NCBI RefSeq assembly: GCF_003144115.1
Contig: NW_020312014.1
Span: 222,620 to 286,619 of the forward strand
From: Tilletiopsis washingtonensis
Lineage: Eukaryota > Basidiomycota > Exobasidiomycetes > Entylomatales
Direction: 5' to 3'
DNA: 64,000 bases
Numbering within the stretch: the stretch's first letter is position 1; the number at the start of each line of letters is the position of its first letter. Shown in pieces: positions 23,210 to 33,860 of the stretch. The notes beneath the pieces were generated by a model. It was given only the letters and a program-made list of their open reading frames with translations, did no database searches and was not told the origin of the DNA. The translations under genes were made by a program, and so were the position numbers.

Positions 23210-26200
23210 ATGTCCCAGCCGCCGGGCTCCGCCGACGGCTCGCGGCCCACGACGCGCTCCGGGCGCGGCGGCGCCCGTCTGCGCACCGGCACCTCGTCCG
23301 GCCGGCCCACCACGGGCCGCCCGCTCACCTCCGGCGGCGCCCGCCCGACGACGCGCGGCACCGGCGCGGCCGACCTGCAGCAGCAGCACCAGCAGCACGG
23401 GCACGAGCAGCAGGAGTATCTCGACGAGTGGGACGAGGAGGACTATGAGAGCGAGGATGACGGCGATGTGTTTGCATTCGTGCCACGTGAGTCGCATGAG
23501 CGAGGGCGAGGCTGATTGGCTGCTGCTGCATGCCTCAGGAGCACCCTCTCATTCGCTGACACTGCACGGCAGCGGACCTCGGCGAGCCGGCAACCTTGAC
23601 CTCGAGCGGCACAGACGTGTACGGCCAGCCGCAGGCGCCGCAGGCCAGCGGCGCGGCCGACATGTCCGTCGCATCCGACATGGGCGGCAGCGCTGCCGGC
23701 ATGCTCTCGTTGCCGGGCGCCGTCGCCGAGGAGGAAGAGGAGACGTTCTACTTTGACGAGGCGACGGGCGCCGTGTACGATGCACAGGGCCGCCTCGTCG
23801 AGATGCCGGCCGGCTTCGACGCCTCGCAGATTGCGGGCACGAGCGCGTCGCACCACCGCGAGGAGGTCGGCGATGAGTCCGTGGCCGTCGGCATGGTCGA
23901 GCCGGCGTCGCCACAGCTGTCGGGCTCTACGGCACTCGATGCGTCGCAGCAGGGCCCGTACGAGAGCATGCGCGGCGCCGGCGGTAGTGCGGCACGGCTG
24001 GACGAGATGCACTCCAGCATCGCCATGCCCTCAGCTGGAACGGGCGCGTCGCCGCTGCTGCCGTCCGAGGGCATGCGGCGCACCGCGTACATGCAGGAGC
24101 CGCGCATGTCGATGGACCGCAAGAGCTCCAACGCGTCGAGCCTGCGTGGCGAGGTGCCGCTGAACCATGCGCGCTCGACGCATGCGCTGCCCGCCATGGG
24201 CGTGCTCGACGAGGTCGACTACCTGCCGACGAGCCGCGACGGTCTCTCGTCGCGGCACGGCGCACGGTCAATAGGCACGACGGCCAAGGGCGCCAGCATG
24301 GTCGACAACAACATCCCCGTCTCGTCGCCGCGGCGCGCCTCGCAGCCGTCGCAGGACGGCGCGCGCGGCAACACGGCCAACTCGCTGCGGCAGCGCGGCA
24401 ACCGCATGTCCATCGGCGCCGACTTTGGGCGCTCGCCCGACTCGGAGCGCAAGTTCAACCTCGTCGACGAGTACGGCTTCCCGTACGACGACGACCCGGA
24501 CAAGCTGGCGTACGGCCGGCCCAGCTCGCAGCTCGGCCGCGGCGAGGGCCTCGCGCACCCCGTCATGGACGGCGTCGAGGTTGGCGCGATGGGCATGCGC
24601 ATGGTTGAGCTCGAGATGGAGATGGAGGAGGACTCGCCGTACCCCGAGGTGCGTCTGCCGCGCAAGCATGCGTGCTGCCTGTGCTCACCCTTGCTGCTCA
24701 GGTCCGCGCGTCCGTGTCAAATATCGACGACCCGGACATGCCTGCCTTCACGCTCCGCATGTTCGTCCTCGCCATTCTGCTCAACACGTGCGCCGCGACG
24801 GCGAACATCCTCTTCAACCTGCGCATCCCGTCGCCGCAGGTGTCGCCGATTATCGTCCAGCTGGTCGCGTATCCGCTCGGCAAGCTGCTGGCGCGCATCC
24901 TGCCGATCCGCGTCTTCCACCTGCCGCGCTTCCTCGGCGGCGGCGCGTGGAGCATGAACCCGGGCAGCTTCAACATCAAGGAGCACGCGCTCATCACGCT
25001 CACCGCCAACGTCGCCATCGGGCAGGCGTACGCGTTCAGCTCGCTCATCTCGCTCGACTCGGCCGTGTTCTACAACGCGCCGAAGCCGCAGTCGTTCCAG
25101 GTGCTGTACATGCTCAGCAGCCAGCTCATCGGCTTTGGCTTCTCGGGCTTCTGCGTGCCCTTCCTCGTGACGCCGGCGAGCATGATCTGGCCGCAGAACC
25201 TGGTCACCGCCACGGTGCTCAACACGCTGCACGCTGAGGAGGACGGCCTGGACGGCACGATGACGCGCTTCCGCTACTTCAACATCCTCGCCGGCGCCGC
25301 GTTCCTGTGGTTCTTCTTCCCGAACTTCATCTTCAGCGCGCTCAGCTACTTCAACTGGGTCTGCTGGATCTGGCCGAACAGCCACGTCGTCAACACCGTG
25401 TTCGGCACGACGTCCGGCCTCGGCATGTCGATCCTCACGTTCGACTGGTCGCAGATCGCCTACATCGGCTCGCCGCTCGTGGCGCCGTGGTGGGCCGAGT
25501 GCAACGTGTTCGCCGGCTTCGTCTTCTTCTACTGGATCGCCGCGCCGATCCTGTACTACAAGAACGTGTTCAACTTTGCGCGCCTGCCGTTCAACAGCTC
25601 GAGCACATGGGACCGCTTCGGCGAGCGCTACGACGTGCTGCGCGTGCTGGGCTCGCGCTCGGACCTCAACGTCGCCGAGTACGAGGCCTACTCGCCGCTC
25701 TACCTCTCCGTGTCGCTGTACTTTGCCTACTGGACCGGCTTCGCGGCCGCCACGTCGGTGCTCGTGCACACGGTGCTCTACCACGGCAAGACGCTGTGGA
25801 AGGGCATCCGCCGCATCCGCACCGAGGAGGACGACATCCACGCCAAGTTCATGCGCCGCTATCCGACCGTGCCCGACTGGTGGTACGCGCTGGTGCTGCT
25901 CATCACGTTTGCCATCTCCGTCGTCGTCGTCGAGGTGTGGGACACGGACCTGCCCGTGTGGGCGCTGCTCATCGCCATCCTCGTCGCCGCCGTGTACGCG
26001 CTGCCCGCTGGCTTCATCTACGCCATGACGGGCTCGCTGCCGGCGACGAACATCATCGGCGAGCTCGTCGCCGGCTACATGATGCCGCGGCGCGCCGTGC
26101 CGAACATGGTGTTCAAGGTGTACTGCGTGCAGGCGCTGTCGAGCGGCCTCAACTTCGTGCAGGACCTCAAGGTGGGCCACTACATGAAGGTCAACCCGCG

Positions 26201-26909
26201 CGCCACATTCGCGATGCAGCTCATCGCCACGGGCTGGACCGCCGTCGTGCAGTGGGCGGTGAAGCAGTTCATCTTCGGGCACGTCGAGCGCGTGTGCGAC
26301 CCGGCGCAGCCGCAGCGCTTCACCTGTCCGCACGCCAACGTCTTCTTCACGAGCAGCATCATCTGGGGCGCCGTGGGGCCCGACCTGCTCTTCGGCCGCG
26401 ACAGCATCTACCACCCCATCTACCTCGGCCTGCTCGTCGGCGCCGTGCTGCCCATTCCCATCTGGCTGCTGGCGCGCCGCTTCCCGCGCACGCCCATCAA
26501 GTTCATCAGCACGCCCATCTTCTTCAACGGCCTCTCCTTCATCCCGCCGGCGAGCGGTCTCAACTACGCGTCGTGGTTCCTCACGGGCTTCATCTTCCAG
26601 TACCTCATCCGCCGCCGCAACTTCCGCTGGTGGTCCAAGTACAACTTCGTCACGAGTGCCGCGCTCGACCTGGGCACGGTCGCTTCGGTGCGTGTGCCGT
26701 GTGCTGTTTATGTGCTGCAGCTGCTGACTCTCTCATCCCCACAGTTCATCTTCATGTTCCTCACCCTCGCGCTGCCGCGCAACGGCGAGCTGTACGTCAA
26801 CTGGTGGGGCAACAACGTCGTGGGCAACAACATCGACTCGCAGCGCACGCCGTATCTGCCGACGGGCCCCGACGGCTTCGCTCCGCCGCCGCCGCCCGTG
26901 CACCGGTAG
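23210..26909 (+). CDS. OPT-family oligopeptide transporter
   Basis: Proton-coupled transporter of small peptides (tetra/pentapeptide or glutathione class) in the plasma membrane. Exons: 23210-23486, 23573-24648, 24702-26687 and 26745-26909 (1167 aa). The last intron is 57 nt, in frame and stopless. The first 450 residues are an unusually long, disordered, Ser/Gly/acidic cytosolic tail. The OPT domain starts at about 455 (NIDDPDMPAFTLRMFVLAIL) and shows the family NPG signature in WSMNPGSFNIKEHALIT (about 535). It then has 12 or more hydrophobic segments, ANVAIGQAYAF, and the C-terminal GLSFIPPASGLNYASWFLTGFIFQYLIRRR. The short extramembrane tail is Pro-rich. The substrate cannot be read from sequence. 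The nearest downstream gene is convergent. Confidence 0.92.
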
Positions 26910-27125
26910 CCGAGCCCGGCCTCTTTGCTTCCATCTTGCTCTGCTCGCCTTGCGAGCGTGCAGCACGTCTCTGCCGCGCTACCCCATACACACACTCTCT
27001 CTCGCACTGGCTCCGACTTGCTTTATTTGTACCATTGACAGCTCACTCATTCATCCTCATGTGACTTTGCGAGTGCTGATATTAGGTGTGCAGTCCAGAT
27101 GCGAGCAATGGCGGGCAAGCGATCC

Positions 27126-28072
27126 TCAGGCGTCCGCTTCTGCCGCCTGCGCCGCCGGCACGAGCGCCCAGATCGCAGCGACGGCGCACTGCACGGTTGC
27201 CAGGGCGCAGAGCACGAGTGGCAGGGCATACGTGGCCGCTCGCGAGTCCTTCAGCAGCTCGAGCACGCACTGCGCGGAGCCCGAGCCAAGCAGCAGCGCC
27301 AGGATCGTGACGACACGCCGGCGGCCCGGTGCGCCGAGGTACGGGAAGAGCGGGTCGGCAAAGACCTGCGTGAGCGTCGCTGTTTACACGAGAGATGGTC
27401 AGCCGCCCGCGCAGACCCAGCACCTCGGATATGACTCACCAGTGAAGACGACCGTCGTCGCGTACGGCGCGTTGCCGCTGCGCTGGCCCACGACGGCCTG
27501 GGCACCCATCGTGCACGCCAGCGCGCCAATGAGGTACGGCGCCACGTCGCTCTGCAAGTCGTAGCCGCGTGACATGATGCCTGCCACGGCGAGCACGATG
27601 AGTGCGCCGACGAGGTGCGTGCCCGCCAGACGTGCCCGCTGTGCGGCGCCGAAGCGCAGCACGGCCTGCTGCGAGAGAAAGGCACCCAGCGCGAAGCCCA
27701 CCACCGAGCCGGCAGAGAGGATGACGCGCGAGGAGTGCATGCTGCTCTCCTCGGACGACGCCGAGGTGGACGGGCGCACCCGCAGGAACAGCAGCGCCAC
27801 GCTCGAGATCATCAGCTGCGTCAAGTTGCCCGTCTGCGCAGCGGCGTCAGCGCGACGCACGAGACACGCAGCCAGAGGCGGCCGGGCGAGCCACTCACCA
27901 TGAAGGCGATCCACGTCTTCACTGGCGCATAAACGGCCGCATCACCAAAGCCAGCGATGAAGCACTGCGTCGTGAGGGCGAGGCGTGCGGCGGGCGAGTC
28001 GACGGCGACCTCCTGCCGCAGCGCGCTCTTCCACGACGGCCGGCGCGAGAGGAGCGGCGTGGACTCGGACAT
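27126..28072 (-). CDS. DUF1275 (YoaK-type) membrane protein
   Basis: Small polytopic membrane protein of the DUF1275 family, found in bacteria and fungi; function not established. Exons on the minus strand: 28072-27899, 27833-27440 and 27379-27126 (273 aa), with all phases agreeing. The N-terminal tail is cytosolic-looking (MSESTPLLSRRPSWKSALRQ). The family pattern then appears as LTTQCFIAGFGDAAVYAPVK joined across intron 1 to TGNLTQLMISSVALLF, which is the conserved GF.DA...TGN region. Later hydrophobic segments are SVVGFALGAFLSQQAVLRFG, THLVGALIVLAVAGI, YLIGALACTMGAQAVV (with the typical RSG) and two at the C-terminus, for about six or seven in total. The substrate is unknown. Confidence 0.82.
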
Positions 28073-28649
28073 GGCGCGGCACGGCGGTGGACGAGTGGCA
28101 GAAGAAGGAAGAATGGGGGGAGCGGAAAGGGAAGAGCGAAGCCTGGAAGCACCTGACGGAAGAGAGCGAGACGAGACGTGGTGGTGGTGAAGGAGGGTGC
28201 GGGGCAGACGCCGCCGCGGCTGCTCCACATCCGCCGCGCCGGCCGCTGGAAGTGCCGGCATGCCGGCACATGCGCCGTGCTCTCTCCTCCATGCCACGAC
28301 CAAGCCGTACAGCGCGGAGACACATCTCTGACAGAGAGCGCAAGCTGCCACACGGCTGATCCTGCCCTTCTTAACAGGCAGTTTCGCTGTCGCAAGCGGA
28401 GGAGGCGGACGAGCGAGCGGCTCGGTGTCCTGGCTGACGCGCCGCTGCGCCACGCCGCTGCAAGCCGCTCGCAAGCCACACGTCCTCGCCGACGTCGACG
28501 CGCTCGCCGGGTAAACTTCATCGCTCTGCTCAAGGGTATGCCATGATGAGGAGGAAGCGCGGCGCGGCCTGGACTTCAGGCTGAGCAGAGGATGAGCGTT
28601 GCAGTCGGCACCTCGCTCCGACGGCGCATCTCCGCGCCGACGCACCGGC
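28073..28649. other. Intergenic, upstream of the DUF1275 gene
   Basis: About 580 bp between two minus-strand genes. No domain-bearing ORF. It must contain the DUF1275 promoter and the 3' end of the upstream gene. Confidence 0.5.
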
Positions 28650-29545
28650 TCAGCTTGCGGCCGACAGCGACGCCGGCTTGACGTCCACGGCGTCGTCCAC
28701 GGCCTCGGGCGTTGCTTCGCGCGCCGCTTGCTCTTTACGCTTCACATGCTTGCTGTCGGAGGACGCGGTCTCTGCGACGGCGCTGCTTGCTGCGGTGCTC
28801 GAGGCGGCTGTCGGTTCCGGCTCGATGTAGTAGCGCCCATGCTTGACGCGGGCAAAGTGGTCATGGTAGAGGCGCCACCACGGCCGGATCGTGGTCACGT
28901 CGTCAAGCAGACGGCGTCGTGACGCTGTTGGCCAGTCGTCCACCGGCTTCTCCAGCAGACGCCGGGCAAAGTGCTTCTCAGCACTCTTATAGAAGGACCG
29001 GCTGATGCGCTGCAGCTTGGCTGCCAGCCATCTGGTGCCGGCTTGCTGGGAGCGAGCACCATATGGGTGCCGCGCTGCATCAAGCTGCTCTGCCAGCACC
29101 TCGAGGCGGTGATGCGGCACCGCAATGGGAGCGCCGCCCGCGGCCATGTACTGACCCAGCCAGCGCACAATCTCCCTGTCGTCTTTAGCGTTCAGCAGCA
29201 GCTCAGCGTCTTGATCAGCCTTGGGAGCCTCTGCACATGATCATGTCAGCACACTGCTGTCTTCTCCCGTGTACAGCGCTGCGACGCACCTTCTGACTGC
29301 TCCTCATCAGAGGCAGGTGCACCTTCCTCTCCTCCTCCTGCGCCGCCTTGCTCCTCCTCCTCTTCCTTGAGCTCATCCACTTCCTCCGACGCAGCTTCTG
29401 CCGCGTCCGGCCCGCCGCTCCTTGGCCGCTTCACCGGAGCAGCGTGAGAGCTGGCTGCGCTGCCGTGGCGCTTGCGCTGCAGAGAAGAGACCGCTCTGCG
29501 CTTTGTGTCCTCGAGAGGCGCAGCACTGCCGGCGCGGTCTGACAT
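28650..29545 (-). CDS. Single-module MYB/SANT-like protein, relative of genes A and B
   Basis: Exons on the minus strand: 29545-29290 and 29230-28650 (278 aa). Residues 1-85 are disordered, with a basic KRRAVSSLQRKRHG and KRPRSGG (possible nuclear signals) and then a strongly acidic run (DELKEEEEEQ). Exon 2 starts just ahead of one copy of the module found three times each in the genes at 4044 and 7321: DDREIVRWLGQYM..., TRWLAAKLQRISRSFYKSAEKHF, then DDVTTIRPWWRLYHDHFARV. An in-frame ATG-containing extension to 29767 exists. I chose 29545 because MSDRAGS resembles the start of paralogue A (MSDSIVP) and the upstream stretch adds no domain. Function unknown; DNA or chromatin binding is inferred. 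Confidence 0.65.
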
Positions 29546-29795
29546 GTTGTGAGACGGTGGTGGTGAGGAGTGAGGCATGAACTCGCGCTGCGGCCGCGCT
29601 GCTTGCGCGCCTAGCGGCGCCGGCGCCAGCGCCAGCGTCAGGGGTTCAGCCGGCACCGTATGCTCTCGAACGGCGAGGGCAGCCGAGGCCCGCTCCATCT
29701 TCGAGTTCCCACGTCGCAGAAGCAGGGTCTCTTGACACAGCATGAAGCGCATGGAAATGGGTGACACTAAGTTAGAACATGAAGCTCGTGAGCCC

Positions 29796-32700
29796 TCAAG
29801 ACTGCTCCACGACGAGCGACGGAGCGGCGCGCGAGGGTGCGCTCGAACTGCCGAAGCCCTCCACGTCTCGCTGCTCGTCGACAGCAGACGTCTCCTTGTC
29901 GTCCGCCTCGGGCGCTGTCTCTACCGCGAGCGTCGGCGACGACTGCGCAGTCATGCTCGCGTGCCGGACGGACGGGATGAGGTGCTCCGCCTCGGCGTCA
30001 GGAGCCGTCAGGGAGGACTCGCTTGCGGCATGAGCAGCGGCCTCGCGACGCTCGTGACGATGATACGGACGCAGCACAGGGTTGGCGTCGCGACTCGCTC
30101 GGCGTTGGACGAGGGTCGAGGCAGCTGGCGTGGTGCCGCTTGCCACACGCTGCTCAGGACTTGATCCTGGCGCGAACGCACCCTCCTCGGTCGAGCCGTG
30201 TTGGAGTGCCTGCTGCGAGGCGACGGCTGGAGACTCGACGACGCGACCGATGCGTCCTTGCCTGAAGCGCAGCTGGTCCAGCTCTTGACGTCGCTGAGCG
30301 ACTGCGATCCGCAGACGTGTCTCTGCTTCGCGCAGTTCCTCGCGCCTTTCCGCCATCTCGCGATTGAAGCGCGAGCTGAGATCGCGCAGCTGCTGCATGT
30401 CGCGATCTTCGTCACTCGCCGATGAGACGGCTTGCGAAGCGCGCTCGATACGCAGCGAAGAAGGCGTGGCTGCACCAGCTGCGGCGGGCTGTCTGACGTC
30501 CGAGCCGTCCAGGCGGCTCTGAAAGTCGCGCTCCGCCTCACTGTTTGCCCAGGCATCAGCGGCGTTGAGGCGCAGAAAAGCGTCGGCCGATGGCGGAGGA
30601 GAGCTCACAGCTTGTCGAGGAGTGCCCGCGCCGTGGTACTCGGCACGTCGCAGGGCTGGGAAGACGCCCGGGCCCGCGCGGTCCAGTCCGAAGGGAGAGC
30701 CTGCAGTCGGACTGGCTGTGATCGGCGACGATGCGCTCGAGCGCGCCGCTGCAGTGACGTCCTCCGTCGTGAGGCTGGCGAGGCGTCTCGGCCGGCGCAG
30801 AGCGCGCGGGTCGTCCAACGAGGCCGTGCGCGCGCCGTTGTGCTCAGCCGCCCACTGAGCAGCTGAGATGATGGGAGGCGGCGAGAGAGTTGGCTCGAGC
30901 GCCATCGGGCTGGCGCTGAAGCGGCGTGACGGCTGCGCAGGCCCGTCGAAGAGCCAGCGGCCGTCGTCTCGCGAGCTGGCGGCTTCGTCGGCGGCGGAGG
31001 GAACTGTGTTTGCCGCGGGATCTGAGGGAACGTCAGTGCCTGCGCAGCCGTGCGCGATACAGCCAGACTCACCGATGAGCGTCCAGCCCTCAGCCGCCAG
31101 ACGCATCGAAGGCACCTCGCTGTCCCGCTCGGCGACCACGGTCGCGATGCGGTTGCGCTGGCGCTGCGCGTGGTTCGACTGCGACTCTTCTGTCCGCAGT
31201 CGCGGGAACGGTGCCGGCTCGTCGACGTCGTCGGGAGGCATGAAGCCGTAGCGCTGGCGAGCAGCTTCGCGTGCCTCAGCGGCGCGGCGCTCCTCGCCGG
31301 CCTGAGCATCTTGGCGCTCGCGTGCGGCCTCGAACCAGCTCGAGGAAGAGGCGACTGGCGGCTCCTCGTGCGCAGACCCCGAGTACCATGGGAACACAGG
31401 CCGCGCATTGGCATACACGGCAGACTGCGCTCGGTCCTCGGCGGGTGCTGACGCCGACGACGACGAGCCGTCGAGCTCGCGCAGACGCGCGAGGAAGTCG
31501 AGACCGCCGCGCACAGCTCGGCTGCGCGCCGGTGCTTCCGAGCGCGCGCTTGCGACGCCGGCACGAGCCTCAGACAGCGCCTGGCCTCTGCGCACGCGCT
31601 GCTGCTGCACCAGATCTGCTACACGGGCAGCGGCCGCAGCGGAGCGCTCCAACCTCGCGATCTCCTCCGTCCGGTCGGACGTCGGCGGCGACGAAGTGAC
31701 CTGGTCCGCACCGCGACGTTGCTCGAACCGGTCCAGGCCCAGCGAGGCGGTCATGCTCTCGATGCTGCGACGAGCAGGTCGAGATGAAGAGGTGTAGTTG
31801 GGTCCGCGCGTCACGCGCGTGGCTGGTGCCGATGCTTGAGCTCGCGCTCGCAAGACGTTGCCGACTGTCGTGGTGCGAATGGTGACTGCACCACGCTCAT
31901 CGAGCGGCAGCGTCGTCTCCTGCAAGAACTCCACAGCTGAGCGCACCTCGTTGTCGGGCGCCCGGTGCGCGCGGCTCTCGCTGTGCTGATTCACGCGGCG
32001 CGGGCCAGTCTGCGTGCGCTCGCGGTGGCCTGCGGCCCGGCGTGAGAGCTCTGCGCGGAGCCAGTCGCCGGCAGCTCCAGGGTATCGGCGAGCCCACACG
32101 GGGTGCGGCAGTTGGCGCGGGATTGTAAGCTCTCGAGCTCGAGCACTGGCCATGCGGGCGAGCGGCGCGGGCGGGTACGACGAGGGCAGCGCCAGGTCGC
32201 GGATCATGCGCTGCCACACGTCGTGCTCGCTCTCGCCAGTCGAGAGGCCGCTGAGTGCGCGGAACGCTGCATCGACGACGTCGTGCCGTGTGCTAGAGCC
32301 GCGGGTGGTGTTGCGCTCTCGCGTGCTCTCTGAAGCTCCGCCCATCGCAGCGCGCACCACGCTCTCGTCTGCATCGTCGCCTTCGTCGCTCTCGTCGTCG
32401 TCGGCCTCGGCGATCAGGTGGCTCAGCCAGTCCGACGCCAGGCCAGGCGGCAGCTGGAAGGTGCTGCGCGTCTCGGCATCGTCATCAGAAAGGTGGATGA
32501 TGCCCACGCCGGTCGAGCGGCTCGTGGCAGCGTCACGGAGTGGCATCGCCGTGGCGAGGTCGTGCTGCAGAGCAGCAGAGATGGCGCGGCGGCGCACGGC
32601 AGCAGCATCGAGTGCCTGTGCTGCCTGCAGCGAGGAGACGGCGGTGCGCGAGGCAGCGTCGGGCTCGGGCTGCGCTGACGGCGCGGGCGGCGGCGCCACG

Positions 32701-32903
32701 CCGCCGTCGGGCTGCTGTGCGCGCCAGGTGAAGAAGGCGACCTCGGCGGCGCGGTGCAGGCTGGCGATGAGCAGCGCCGCCTCGGCCGTCCACGACGGAG
32801 CGCCGACGGCGCGCGAGGCCTGCGAGAGCGGCGGCAGGCGCAGGTCGCAGTGCGGGCGAGCCGGGTCGGCGCCGGGCCGAGCGGGCGTAATGTCGAGCGA
32901 CAT
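29796..32903 (-). CDS. Large, mostly disordered protein of unknown function
   Basis: I do not recognise this gene. The frame is open for 1035 codons. A 51-nt stretch at 31072-31022 has a GTGAGT donor, CACTGAC branch and CTCAG acceptor in frame, and is probably an intron, giving 1018 aa. The protein is rich in Ser, Ala, Arg and acidic residues. Visible features: IIHLSDDDAE near residue 135, which looks like a SUMO-interacting motif; a partly ordered stretch ESEHDVWQRMIRDLALPSSYPP...PHPVWARRYPGAAGDWLRAEL; GWTLIG next to the intron; and a coiled coil near residue 850 (LSSRFNREMAERREELREAETRLRIAVAQRRQELDQL). The neighbour on the upstream side is the divergent calcium-channel gene. A nuclear scaffold role is a guess and I do not assign one. 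Confidence 0.6.
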   Translation of the reverse strand: MSLDITPARPGADPARPHCDLRLPPLSQASRAVGAPSWTAEAALLIASLHRAAEVAFFTWRAQQPDGGVAPPPAPSAQPEPDAASRTAVSSLQAAQALDAAAVRRRAISAALQHDLATAMPLRDAATSRSTGVGIIHLSDDDAETRSTFQLPPGLASDWLSHLIAEADDDESDEGDDADESVVRAAMGGASESTRERNTTRGSSTRHDVVDAAFRALSGLSTGESEHDVWQRMIRDLALPSSYPPAPLARMASARARELTIPRQLPHPVWARRYPGAAGDWLRAELSRRAAGHRERTQTGPRRVNQHSESRAHRAPDNEVRSAVEFLQETTLPLDERGAVTIRTTTVGNVLRARAQASAPATRVTRGPNYTSSSRPARRSIESMTASLGLDRFEQRRGADQVTSSPPTSDRTEEIARLERSAAAAARVADLVQQQRVRRGQALSEARAGVASARSEAPARSRAVRGGLDFLARLRELDGSSSSASAPAEDRAQSAVYANARPVFPWYSGSAHEEPPVASSSSWFEAARERQDAQAGEERRAAEAREAARQRYGFMPPDDVDEPAPFPRLRTEESQSNHAQRQRNRIATVVAERDSEVPSMRLAAEGWTLIGESGCIAHGCAGTDVPSDPAANTVPSAADEAASSRDDGRWLFDGPAQPSRRFSASPMALEPTLSPPPIISAAQWAAEHNGARTASLDDPRALRRPRRLASLTTEDVTAAARSSASSPITASPTAGSPFGLDRAGPGVFPALRRAEYHGAGTPRQAVSSPPPSADAFLRLNAADAWANSEAERDFQSRLDGSDVRQPAAAGAATPSSLRIERASQAVSSASDEDRDMQQLRDLSSRFNREMAERREELREAETRLRIAVAQRRQELDQLRFRQGRIGRVVESPAVASQQALQHGSTEEGAFAPGSSPEQRVASGTTPAASTLVQRRASRDANPVLRPYHRHERREAAAHAASESSLTAPDAEAEHLIPSVRHASMTAQSSPTLAVETAPEADDKETSAVDEQRDVEGFGSSSAPSRAAPSLVVEQS

Positions 32904-33860
32904 GCTGTGCGAGAGCAGGTCGGGCGGCGGAGCGTGGAGCCGAGCGGTGCCGAGCAGGGCTGAGCAGTACCTCCAGGGTAGCTCTCACTGTGGTGGTCTC
33001 TCTCAGAGAGGTGAGCGAGGAAGCAGGAGCCAGTCGTCAGGGGTGCAACGCCGGTGCGGGTGGTGGTGAGGTGCGAAGCTGGGCCACGCTAGCGCGCGAG
33101 CCGCTGTTCGGTGGCGCGGCGGCTACACCGCCCGTGAGCGCCTTCTCGCGGTGGTGCGCCTGCCAAATTTAGCGCCGCCGCGCGACAGCATCGCCGATTT
33201 CGCAAGGCCGCACATCTCGCTCGAGCCACGAACGAGCCACATGGGCTGGCTGAGGTGCTGCGCGACGAGTGACCCTGATCTGCAGAACGCAAAAAGCTAA
33301 CCCTCTGCCCTCAGGGCGGAGGATCGAAAGGTGGATGAAAGAGTCGACAGAAGGCGTAGAGCGGGGCGCGAAAAGTGGCACGTCTAGGAAAAGGCGAGAT
33401 GTGCGTAACGGTAGACGCGCCCCAGCCTCCGACAGGGTGCGGCAGCGAGGCGGAGTGACGACCATCTCGTGGGATTGCCAGCCTGCGCCGCGCAAGAAGG
33501 CGCGCGACAATACAACAATGGGCCGGCCGCGCAATAGCCTGGCGCCGGCTCGTTGTAGTCATGCACCGCCTCGCCACATTGCAGATTAGTGCCTCGCGCA
33601 TCCAGGGATGCGGCTGTTCCTTGGCGCTGCTGCTGCACATCCGCCTCCTCCACCATCCACAACCTACCCTCTCAGCATCACCGGCAGTGGCCACGACACG
33701 CCCTCACCACGCACGCACGACCTCACGATCACTCCGCCGCAGGAGCACGCGCTGCTTCCGCTCCTCGCCGCATCGCCTCGCTGCTCATACCCTCTAGCCT
33801 GCTGGGCCGAGCCGCGATCCGCTTCGCTGCACGGGCGGTGCTGGCGCAGGGGGTTCCGTC
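32904..33860. promoter_or_regulatory. Divergent intergenic region, unknown gene / cch1
   Basis: About 960 bp between two start codons in head-to-head orientation. No ORF with a domain. A pyrimidine-rich tract at about 33640-33700 may belong to the cch1 leader. Confidence 0.4.

Noticed and set aside
24717-26414. 565-codon open frame antisense to the OPT transporter
   Set aside because: Composition is Arg/Glu/Val/His-rich with no domain. It mirrors the codon bias of the real gene, and GC-rich DNA has few stops on the opposite strand.
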